64,000 bases of DNA from an uncultured Actinomycetes bacterium (GTDB taxonomy: Bacteria; Actinomycetota; Actinomycetes; Mycobacteriales; Nakamurellaceae): NCBI GenBank assembly GCA_937926105.1, contig CALANS010000209.1, positions 62,001 to 126,000 of the forward strand, read 5' to 3'. This document shows positions 8,751-16,594 of this stretch, piece after piece. Under the pieces are notes generated by a model. The model ran no database searches. It had not been told where the DNA came from and was given only the letters and a program-made list of their open reading frames with translations. The translations under genes were made by a program, and so were the position numbers. Position 1 is the stretch's first letter, and each line of letters starts with the position of its first letter.

Positions 8751-10318
8751 CAGATGTCAGCTACCGCGACCGGGTCATGGGGTGCTGGATCGGCAAGGCC
8801 ATCGGCGGGACGCTCGGCCAATCGTTCGAGGGTCAGGACGGCCCCCTGGATACCGACTTCTATCGACCTGTGCCCACCGAGATGGTGCCGAATGACGACC
8901 TCGACCTCCAAGTGGTGTGGGCCGTCACCCTGGCTGCAGGTGAACGTCCGCGCATCGCTTCCGACTCGCTGACCGGCGCTTGGCTCCATCACGTCGAGTT
9001 CCCTTTCAACGAATACGGCGTCGCGAAGCGGAACCTGAGGGAGGGTCTCCGCCCACCGGAGACAGGAAGCTACGACAACTGGTTCACCTGCGGCGAGGGC
9101 GCGGCCATACGCAGCGAACTATGGGCATGCCTCGCTCCGAAGGATCCCCAGACGGCAGCACGGTACGCGGCGTTTGACGCGCACGTCGATCACGACGGCG
9201 ACGGCGTTTTCGCCGCCATGTTTCTGGCGGCGATGCAGTCCGCTGCGTTCGGTGGAGGCGACGTGTCGACGCTGCTCGATGCGGGGCTCGCAGTCATTCC
9301 GTCGGACTGTGGTATCGCGCGGGTCGTTACTGCGACCGTCGAACACGTGCAGGCGGGGTTGCCGTGGACCACGGCACGGGAACGGATTCTTGCCGACTTC
9401 GGATCGGGAGATTTCACCGATGTCCGGATGAATACGGGGTTCGTCGTTCTCGGACTGCTGCATGGGCAGGGAGACTTCGAGAAGTCGATCCTGATAACGA
9501 ACAACTGCGGCAAGGACACAGACAGTTCGACGGCCTCGGTGGGGGCGGTCCTGGGTATCAGAGCGCCGGGCGACATTCCAGATCGTTGGGCGGCGCCCAT
9601 CGGTCGCGACCTGGTGCTCAGCCCGGGCATCGTGAATCTGAGCGCGCCACCCACTCTTGATGCCTTCACCGACCTGGTCGCCGACCTCCGTCAACGATTG
9701 GATCGGCACACTGCGTCGTCGCTCGGGCAAGACCCAGCGGAGACTCGGAACGAGGCATCGTTCGCAGACTCCGAGAATCGGGTGCTTCCGGTACAGGGAA
9801 CCTACTATTCGCTCAGGGACGAGCACCGTAACCTGGACACGTGGTTCCTGCCTGATCAGGGTCCGGCGCCCGAGTGGCCGTCACAGCCCGTGCCGATGGT
9901 CCTGCCGGGCACCTGGTCGCGGCGGACGCGCGACGAGTTTGATGACGACCTGCTGATGCTCTCCTACCCAGTGCGCCTTGGCGATTCGGTCCGGGCGCGC
10001 ATCATGGTCGCGGCGACCGTACCCTGCCGCGTCTGGCTCGACGGGCAGTGGCTCTTCGGTCGAGACGGGGGACCGATGTTCCCGGCACCACACATGCCGC
10101 GACTGAATACTTATGCGGACTTGGATCTTGCGGCTGGTGACTACGAGCTCCGCGTGGTCCTGCAACGTCCTGGCAACAGCGAAGTGGCCGAGTGGGTGGT
10201 CGCGGTGGCGGACGCCGCCACCAAGGAGTGGATCCCGGGCGTGTTCCGAGACGGCACTGCTGTTGACGATACCGATCGTCAATCCGTGGTGGCCATGGAG
10301 GTGATCGCCGAAGGCTAG
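8747..10318 (+). CDS. ADP-ribosylglycohydrolase-fold protein with C-terminal beta domain
   Basis: A 523-residue protein. The N-terminal half starts YRDRVMGCWIGKAIGGTLGQ, typical of the ADP-ribosylglycohydrolase (DraG-like) fold, with acidic metal-binding motifs PNDDLD (Asp50, Asp51, Asp53) and GKDTDSS (Asp257, Asp259). From about residue 330 there is a second, probably beta-rich domain (VPCRVWLDGQWLFGRDGGPM; GDYELRVVLQRPG) that resembles the accessory sandwich of glycosidases. Proteins of this kind recur in sugar-degradation loci. Their reaction is not established, and a glycosidic or N-glycosidic bond in the imported oligosaccharide is a fair guess. The ATG overlaps the previous stop (ATGA). 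Confidence 0.8.
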   Translation: MTDVSYRDRVMGCWIGKAIGGTLGQSFEGQDGPLDTDFYRPVPTEMVPNDDLDLQVVWAVTLAAGERPRIASDSLTGAWLHHVEFPFNEYGVAKRNLREGLRPPETGSYDNWFTCGEGAAIRSELWACLAPKDPQTAARYAAFDAHVDHDGDGVFAAMFLAAMQSAAFGGGDVSTLLDAGLAVIPSDCGIARVVTATVEHVQAGLPWTTARERILADFGSGDFTDVRMNTGFVVLGLLHGQGDFEKSILITNNCGKDTDSSTASVGAVLGIRAPGDIPDRWAAPIGRDLVLSPGIVNLSAPPTLDAFTDLVADLRQRLDRHTASSLGQDPAETRNEASFADSENRVLPVQGTYYSLRDEHRNLDTWFLPDQGPAPEWPSQPVPMVLPGTWSRRTRDEFDDDLLMLSYPVRLGDSVRARIMVAATVPCRVWLDGQWLFGRDGGPMFPAPHMPRLNTYADLDLAAGDYELRVVLQRPGNSEVAEWVVAVADAATKEWIPGVFRDGTAVDDTDRQSVVAMEVIAEG

Positions 10319-10391
10319 GAGCCCGTGACTTGCAAATATTGTTGCCTGCAGAGCGTGAGAACCGTCTGTCAATTGATGATTGGGGATGGCA

Positions 10392-11918
10392 GTGTCAATG
10401 AATGGTGTGAACAGGCGATCTTTCCTCAAGCTCGGTGGTGCCGGGCTCGGTTTGGCGGCAGTCGGCGCCGTTGTGCCTGCTCTACCGGCGACCGCCAGAG
10501 AGCCGCATCGAAGTGACGGTTGCGGGCCGGGGCAGGAGCTGAACCAGTTGGTCGGGTTCAACTGGTCCAACGAGCAGGCTCCGCCCCTGACTGATTCCAC
10601 GCTCCTGGGAACAATGGCGGACCATCCCTCTCGAGCATTCCGCTACCCCGGCGGCACAATCTCCGAACATTGGAACTGGAGAACTGGAGATCGACCTGGG
10701 CAAGGGAAGCATCACTCACCCTGGCCGCTAGAGGACCTGAGGTCCTTCTGCGATCAAACCGGCACGCAGCCCGTGTATGACCTCGATATTGCGTATGGCA
10801 CATTGGACGATCAACTTGCGCTGCTCGCGCACGCTGAATCGATCGGTCTGCCCGTCACCTATGTCGAACTCGGTAACGAATTCTACTTGGATGGAGCCGT
10901 AAGCAAGTTCGCCACGGTCGAGGATTATGGCATCAAGGCCAGTGAATGGGCCAGTGAGATCACATCGCAACACCCTGGTGCTAGAGTCGGAGTCGTCGGA
11001 TGGGATAGAAACAAGATCTTCACAGCGACGGAGCGCCAGTCGACCTGGAACTCGCGGCTCCGCCCGTTCATAGAGGCTAATCCTCATATCACATCACTGA
11101 CAGTGCACCCCTACACATTCATCAACTACCTGCAGCGCCTGCACGGAGAGATCCTCGATCTCTCTCCAGCCAACATTCAACGCCTTTTGGCAATGGCCGC
11201 CGATGCCAGCACTGACATTATGGAAGTCATCGCCGATGATCTACCGGCGGGAACATCGGTTTGGGCGACCGAGTATAACCTGGTCGACCTCAAGTACAAG
11301 GTAGCCACCGCGCGCTGGATACATGGTGTGTGGACTTCGGCAGCCGCAATGCAACTCGCTCAGGTACCGGGTCTGGATGTCGCGCTGGTTCACTCCTGGT
11401 CGGGCCCCATGACCTTTGCTGCCAATCACTCTCCGGTGTACGCGGAGAACTTTTTCAACGAGTACGGCGTCAACATGGTCCCCTGGGGCCTCACCGCGTG
11501 TGGTGTGGGGATCAGTGACGTGTACCGTACGCTCGACGGCGCAGAGCGGATCGCAACAATCGACTTTGACGGAGCTGATCAGATAACGACCACGGTCGCA
11601 GGGACAACGCGGGTCTACAGCAGCCTGATCGGGATCAAGACTGCGAGTAGGTCGGGGGACAAGGCCTGCATCGCCAATTTGTCGGATCAACCGGTAACGG
11701 TCAACTTGCACCGCTACGGACTGCCGCCTAACGGCCGCTGGCAACAGCACACCTCAGCTCCCAGCACCGTTGTCGCTGATGCAACCACGGACGTGACCAC
11801 GACAGAAGGGCCCGTCTCTGCCCACGTCGAGTTGGCACCCTATTCGGTCACGACCGTGGCCGGGCCGGAGAATGGGCACGGGCCCGGTCCCGGCGTTGGT
11901 CACGGTCACGGCCAATGA
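10392..11918 (+). CDS. Tat-exported clan GH-A-like glycoside hydrolase, copy 1
   Basis: A 508-residue protein. The GTG at 10392 (GGGGA five bases before) gives MSMNGVNRRSFLKLGG, matching the start of the paralog at 18759, and makes a textbook Tat signal (RRSFLK) with an ATA-type cleavage site. The mature part has FRYPGGTISEHWNW, then VELGNEF with Glu163 as putative acid/base, and VWATEYNLVDLKY with Glu294 as putative nucleophile, the Asn-Glu/Glu pattern of clan GH-A retaining enzymes. I could not assign a GH family; GH39, GH51 and GH79 are possible relatives. The last 15 residues are Gly/His/Pro-rich. Its position before a GH78 and a sulfatase suggests extracellular attack on the same polysaccharide. 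Confidence 0.8.
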   Translation: MSMNGVNRRSFLKLGGAGLGLAAVGAVVPALPATAREPHRSDGCGPGQELNQLVGFNWSNEQAPPLTDSTLLGTMADHPSRAFRYPGGTISEHWNWRTGDRPGQGKHHSPWPLEDLRSFCDQTGTQPVYDLDIAYGTLDDQLALLAHAESIGLPVTYVELGNEFYLDGAVSKFATVEDYGIKASEWASEITSQHPGARVGVVGWDRNKIFTATERQSTWNSRLRPFIEANPHITSLTVHPYTFINYLQRLHGEILDLSPANIQRLLAMAADASTDIMEVIADDLPAGTSVWATEYNLVDLKYKVATARWIHGVWTSAAAMQLAQVPGLDVALVHSWSGPMTFAANHSPVYAENFFNEYGVNMVPWGLTACGVGISDVYRTLDGAERIATIDFDGADQITTTVAGTTRVYSSLIGIKTASRSGDKACIANLSDQPVTVNLHRYGLPPNGRWQQHTSAPSTVVADATTDVTTTEGPVSAHVELAPYSVTTVAGPENGHGPGPGVGHGHGQ

Positions 11919-11960
11919 CATGCCGGGTCACTGTTGTTAGCGATCGTTATGAATCTCCCC

Positions 11961-12046
11961 AAGGAGACTGGCACCATGCACCGTGGGACAGTCCGATGAT
12001 GGGGATGGACAGGCGGGATCTCACCGTGATGACGAGCGCGATGTGA
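11961..12046 (+). promoter_or_regulatory. Leader with strong Shine-Dalgarno and two overlapping mini-ORFs
   Basis: AAGGAG (11961-11966) is well placed for ATG 11976, which opens only seven codons (to 11999). A second reading from ATG 11996 overlaps that stop (ATGA) and runs 16 codons to a TGA at 12044-12046, which itself overlaps GTG 12043 (GTGA), in frame with the rhamnosidase. The chain could couple translation into the big gene, or be the relic of an altered 5' end. Confidence 0.35.
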
Positions 12047-14781
12047 CAGTGCATAACAGCGGCGTCATGCACGGGGGCGTGCTCGGTCTGCAGGTACGTG
12101 ACCTGCGGACTGAGCGCACCGTCGACCCGCTGGGGATTGATGAGCGCAGTCCGGTCTTCGGATGGAAGCTCCTGGCCGGCGGGCAGTGGCGACGACAGAC
12201 CCGCTACCACCTTATAGTGGAATCCTCGCCGAACTTATCCAGCGGCTCGCGCTCCGTGGTGTGGGACACCCGGTGGGTGGAGTCCGATCAGTGCGTGGAC
12301 GTTCCGTACGACGGCGACGAGTTGAGGGCCCGCACTCGGTACTTCTGGCAGGTTCGCGTGGCCGACGAGTCGGGCCGCGGCTCCGACTGGAGCGAGCCAG
12401 CACGCTTCGAAACCGGCCTCCTGCAGCAACGAGACTGGAACTGGGTCCACCCGTCCCATTGGGTGACCTCCCCCAGCGAGCCCGACCTCACCAGCAATCG
12501 ACCCCAAGGCGCTGGCCCGCACGGCCGCCCGGAACTGGCGAACCGACCGGCCCTGTACCTCTCGCGGGAGTTCACCCTGGACGACGCGGTGAAGCAGGTC
12601 CGCGTGTACGCCTCCGCTCTTGGCGCCTACGAGTTGTACGTCAACGGTGAACCGGCGAGCGACGCCATTCTTGCTCCGGGCTGGGTCGACTATCGCGCAC
12701 ACGTGCCCTACCAGACCTACGACATCGGTGCCCTGGTCGGCCCGGGAACGAACTCCGTCACTGCCATCGTCACCGACGGATGGTACGCGGGGAACATCGG
12801 GATCTTCGGTCCCGCACAGTACGGGACCCGTCGCGCGTTCCGCGCGAGGATCGAGGCGACGCGGGCCGACGGAACCGTGGACGTGGTCGGAACCGACGAC
12901 ACCTGGTCGGTAGGAGGGGGGCCTATCCGGTACTCCGACCTGCAGAACGGACAAATCATAGACGCGAGGGTCCGGCCATCAGAGCCCGGCGCGGACGCAG
13001 GCGAGCCTCCGTCCCGTGCCATCGTGCTGATCCCCGCATGCGGGCCGATGGTGGCCCAACTAGCACCACCCATCGTGCGGCAACTCGAAGTTGGGCCGCG
13101 GAGTGTCACCCACGCCCGCCGACATACCGTGATCGACTTCGGCCAGAACCTCGTCGGGCATGTGCGTATCAGGCTGGGCGGCCAATCCGGCGAGCGCGTT
13201 GTGGTTCAGCATGCGGAGGCTCTCGATGAGGATGGGAGCCTCTACACGGCGGGGCTGCGAAGCGCCCGGGCGACGGACGAGTTCGTTCTCGACGGCTCGG
13301 AGGCCCAGTGGTTCGAGCCAACCTTCACGGTGCACGGCTTCCGATACGCCAAGATCACGGGGTACTCCGGCGCCGTGGGCGACGACGACATCCGGGCGAT
13401 CGCAACGTTCGCGTGCATGGACGAGATCGGAACATTCGAGACCTCCGATCCACAGCTGAATCAGTTGCAGTCGAATATCGTGTGGAGCCAGCGCGGGAAC
13501 TTCGTCAGCGTCCCCACGGACTGCCCCCAGCGGGACGAGCGGCTTGGGTGGACCGGGGACGCCCACCTGTTCACGAAGACCGCGGCATTCAATTACGACG
13601 TCCGCGCCTTTCTACGGAACTGGCTGCGCGAACTGAGAGGGGCGCAGCAGGATGACGGTGCGGTCCCGAACGTCGTGCCGGACGTCCTGACGCCCAACCT
13701 GAGGCGCCGCCGTCAAGCAGGCGTGTCTGGTTGGGGTGACGCATGCGCCTTCGTGCCGTGGGACTTGTGGTGGGCCTACGGAGATCGCCGAGCCTTGGAG
13801 GAGTCCTTCCCGTCTATCACGCAGTGGGTCGGGTATCTACGACGAAACAGCAGTGAACATCTTCGCCCGGCGGAGGGATTCGGCGACTGGCTCGCGCCGG
13901 AGGCATCTGCGAAAGACCTGGTCGCCACCGCGTTCTTCGCCGGTACCTGTGAGATTGCCGCGCGAATCGCACGAGTAATCGGAGAGGACGCGGATGCGGA
14001 CGCGTTTCACCGCGAGCACGAAGCCGCTGCCGTTGCCTTTGTCGCCCGGTTCGTTCGCTCGGACGGCAGGCTGATCCTGGAAACACAGACCGGATACGTG
14101 TTGGCGCTCCAGTTTGACCTGCTTCCCGCCGAGCTGAGAGGCGTCGCGGTCGAACGACTCGTCACCGACATCCGCGCGCACGATACGCACCTGACGACCG
14201 GCTTTCTCGGCACACCCTATCTGCTGCCCGTGTTGTCGCGATTCAACCAGTTGGAAGTAGCAGAGGACCTGTTACATCAGGACTCCAGCCCATCGTGGCT
14301 GTACCCCATCGTCAAAGGTGACGCCACTACCATCTGGGAGCGGTGGGACTCGTGGCACCACTCACGCGGATTCAACGATCCCGGCATGACCTCGTTCAAC
14401 CACTATGCCTACGGCTCGGTCGGTGCGTGGATGTACGAATGGCTCGGAGGGGTGAGGCCGATGGCCCCCGGCTATCGCACGGTCGCGTTCCACCCGGCCC
14501 GCTCCAGCCATCTGAGCTTCGCCACGGTCGGCCTCGAGACTCCATACGGGCCTATCCATACCCATTGGTCGCGATCGGGGGGCCGCACCACTGCGAAGAT
14601 TGACCTGCCCCCCAACATCGACGGACATGTGCAACTTCCGCCAGGTCGGGCACGTATGCGCGAGGGCGCCGGAGCCTGGTCGGCGTGGGAGCACCTGGCT
14701 GCCATGTGCGGTGACGAAGTCACCGAGGCGCTGCACGTAGGGTCGGGCTCGTACGAGTTTGTCGTAGAAGCAGAAGACTAG
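12043..14781 (+). CDS. Alpha-L-rhamnosidase, GH78 (second copy)
   Basis: About 912 residues with the canonical GH78 plan: N-terminal Fn3-like domain (LQVRDLRTERTVDPLGIDERSPVFGW), rhamnosidase N domain (ELYVNGEPASDAILAPGWVDY), catalytic barrel with DCPQRDERLGWTGD (Asp493, Glu499, Asp506), a second acidic site in TTIWERWDSW (Glu766), and a C-terminal domain (GVRPMAPGYRTVAFHP). It has the standard motif that the first copy lacks, so the two probably act on different linkages. No signal peptide. The start is uncertain: GTG 12043 is coupled to a mini-ORF, but GTG 11983 and ATG 12067 are also in frame and none has a good Shine-Dalgarno. Confidence 0.92.
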   Translation: MTVHNSGVMHGGVLGLQVRDLRTERTVDPLGIDERSPVFGWKLLAGGQWRRQTRYHLIVESSPNLSSGSRSVVWDTRWVESDQCVDVPYDGDELRARTRYFWQVRVADESGRGSDWSEPARFETGLLQQRDWNWVHPSHWVTSPSEPDLTSNRPQGAGPHGRPELANRPALYLSREFTLDDAVKQVRVYASALGAYELYVNGEPASDAILAPGWVDYRAHVPYQTYDIGALVGPGTNSVTAIVTDGWYAGNIGIFGPAQYGTRRAFRARIEATRADGTVDVVGTDDTWSVGGGPIRYSDLQNGQIIDARVRPSEPGADAGEPPSRAIVLIPACGPMVAQLAPPIVRQLEVGPRSVTHARRHTVIDFGQNLVGHVRIRLGGQSGERVVVQHAEALDEDGSLYTAGLRSARATDEFVLDGSEAQWFEPTFTVHGFRYAKITGYSGAVGDDDIRAIATFACMDEIGTFETSDPQLNQLQSNIVWSQRGNFVSVPTDCPQRDERLGWTGDAHLFTKTAAFNYDVRAFLRNWLRELRGAQQDDGAVPNVVPDVLTPNLRRRRQAGVSGWGDACAFVPWDLWWAYGDRRALEESFPSITQWVGYLRRNSSEHLRPAEGFGDWLAPEASAKDLVATAFFAGTCEIAARIARVIGEDADADAFHREHEAAAVAFVARFVRSDGRLILETQTGYVLALQFDLLPAELRGVAVERLVTDIRAHDTHLTTGFLGTPYLLPVLSRFNQLEVAEDLLHQDSSPSWLYPIVKGDATTIWERWDSWHHSRGFNDPGMTSFNHYAYGSVGAWMYEWLGGVRPMAPGYRTVAFHPARSSHLSFATVGLETPYGPIHTHWSRSGGRTTAKIDLPPNIDGHVQLPPGRARMREGAGAWSAWEHLAAMCGDEVTEALHVGSGSYEFVVEAED

Positions 14782-14846
14782 CGGCGTCGCGTGAGGTCCC
14801 GGAGACTAGGCCACGGTGCTGCCGAGACAAGGGGAGATCGAAGGCT

Positions 14847-16319
14847 GTGTCCAGACCGAACATAGTGTTGCTGATGTGCGATCAGCTGAGGGCCGATGCT
14901 CTCGGCTGCTACGGCAACCCCTTCGTTGCAACGCCCGTGATCGATACGCTCGCCGCTCGAGGCTCCCAGTTCGAGTCCGCCTACACCCCTAGTCCGGTGT
15001 GCGTTCCTGCCCGTCAGTCGCTGATCACAGGCAAGGAGCCGACGACGACCGGGTGCTTCGACAACGGGTTCCCATACTGCCTAACGACGCCGACCATGAT
15101 GGGCACCCTCACGGCAGGCGGCTACCGCACACACGGCGTCGGCAAGATGCACTTCCCAGATCCGCCCGACAACATGATGGGCTTCCAGACGCGTGATATC
15201 GGTGAGGAGTTCGGCGGCGCCGACGTCGACGACTACCGGAGATTCCTCGAAGATGTGGGGTACGGGTATGTGACCCGACCGCATGGGCTTCGCGAGGAGA
15301 TGTACTACGTTCCCCAGTTGTCGCCGGTGCCGGAGCGTCTGCATTTCAGCCACTGGGTGGCGGACAAGAGCATCGAGTTCCTCCAGAACCGCGATCATGA
15401 TGATCCATACTTCTTGTGGGCGAGCTTCATAGCGCCGCACCCACCCTTCGCTCCGCCCGAACCTTGGCATCGCATCTATCCGCCGATGTTGATGCCTGAC
15501 CCACACACGCCGGTCGGCGGGCAGGGGCTCCTTACCATCCACAACGAACACCAGAATCGGTACAAGCTGCGCGATGGCGGCAGTGATCGTCGGCTCAACC
15601 AACTGATGGCGAGCTACTACTTTGGCTCGATCTCGTTCGTGGATGCGCAGATCGGTCGAATCTTGGACGCCATCGACGAGGCGGGCGACCGGGACAACAC
15701 GCTGGTCGTCCTCACCGCGGATCACGGGGAGTTCCTGGGGGATTATGGCTGCTACGGCAAGCGGTCGTTCCTTGATGTAGCGGCTCGTGTGCCGCTCATA
15801 GCCGCAGGTCCTGGCTTCTGCCAGGAGAAGCGGCAGGATGTGGCATCGTTGATCGACATCGCCCCGTCGATCCTTCGGGCGGCAGGCGTTGCGGGCGATG
15901 CCGAGTTCGACGGGCTAGCACTGCAAGAGGTACTCGAGCGCGATGCGATCTTCGGGCAATTCCAACAGGGAAACCTGGCGCTCTATCTGGCCTGTACCCG
16001 TGACTGGAAGTACATCTATTCTGTGTATGACCAGAAGGAGTATCTGCTGGATCGGGTTCGTGACCCCCGCGAAACTCGCAATCTGGCGTACAACCCGTAC
16101 CGACGAGACGTATTGCTGGACATGCGAGCGATTGCGGTGGGCCACTTCGATGAGCTGGCTGCTTGCGATATGGATGCCCTGGCCAATAATCGTGTGGACG
16201 AACTGGGGCGGTCGTCCGATGGCGAGTTCTTGAAGTCACTGGATGTCGATGAGGACGCAGATGCGCTGATCTTTACCCGGGCGCAACGTGACGCGCCGGG
16301 CGGATACCGGATGCGCTGA
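14847..16319 (+). CDS. Cytoplasmic-type sulfatase 1
   Basis: A 490-residue type I sulfatase of the alkaline-phosphatase superfamily. It begins SRPNIVLLMCDQLRADALGCYG (metal-binding Asp/Gln), has the formylglycine site CVPAR with Cys52 followed by QSLITG, a VGKMHF motif and the TADHGEFLGDYGCYGK metal motif near residue 290. Cys52 must be oxidised to formylglycine by a sulfatase-modifying enzyme, and none is encoded here. No signal peptide, unlike secreted sulfatases, which suggests desulfation of imported oligosaccharides. GTG start with GGGGAG ten bases upstream. It follows the second rhamnosidase by 65 bp and ends this transcription unit. Confidence 0.92.
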   Translation: MSRPNIVLLMCDQLRADALGCYGNPFVATPVIDTLAARGSQFESAYTPSPVCVPARQSLITGKEPTTTGCFDNGFPYCLTTPTMMGTLTAGGYRTHGVGKMHFPDPPDNMMGFQTRDIGEEFGGADVDDYRRFLEDVGYGYVTRPHGLREEMYYVPQLSPVPERLHFSHWVADKSIEFLQNRDHDDPYFLWASFIAPHPPFAPPEPWHRIYPPMLMPDPHTPVGGQGLLTIHNEHQNRYKLRDGGSDRRLNQLMASYYFGSISFVDAQIGRILDAIDEAGDRDNTLVVLTADHGEFLGDYGCYGKRSFLDVAARVPLIAAGPGFCQEKRQDVASLIDIAPSILRAAGVAGDAEFDGLALQEVLERDAIFGQFQQGNLALYLACTRDWKYIYSVYDQKEYLLDRVRDPRETRNLAYNPYRRDVLLDMRAIAVGHFDELAACDMDALANNRVDELGRSSDGEFLKSLDVDEDADALIFTRAQRDAPGGYRMR

Positions 16320-16402
16320 TTTGCGGTTATCGCGTCGTGGCGAGGGGTTCTCGAGTCCCACAGTCGCATGGTTCGTGCGTCCGAGCAACGCCGAGCAGGG
16401 CA

Positions 16403-16431
16403 TTGACGAGAGCGGAGCCGTTCGATACCGT
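16403..16431 (+). promoter_or_regulatory. Promoter of the GH42/sulfatase unit
   Basis: TTGACG (16403-16408), 17-bp spacer, TACCGT (16426-16431), then an operator ten bases downstream. Same geometry as the promoters at 4474 and 37382. Confidence 0.6.
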
Positions 16432-16441
16432 ACCTTGATAC

Positions 16442-16452
16442 TAAAACGTTTC
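16442..16452. promoter_or_regulatory. LacI-type operator, copy 3
   Basis: TAAAACGTTTC, identical to the copy at 4511-4521, in the 275-bp gap between sulfatase 1 and GH42. It makes the GH42/sulfatase unit part of the same putative regulon. Nothing else was seen in the gap apart from the promoter. Confidence 0.6.
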
Positions 16453-16594
16453 GAGTCGGTGACGCTCTGACTCACAGGAGACGATCGGAAGCATCGGCGC
16501 AACCAATGGCGCGACATGGAGCGTATGGGGCGGTCGGTGCCGGATCCGGGGTCTGGAAGCAGACCGTCCCACGCCCTGAGGAGGTGGCAGCCGC

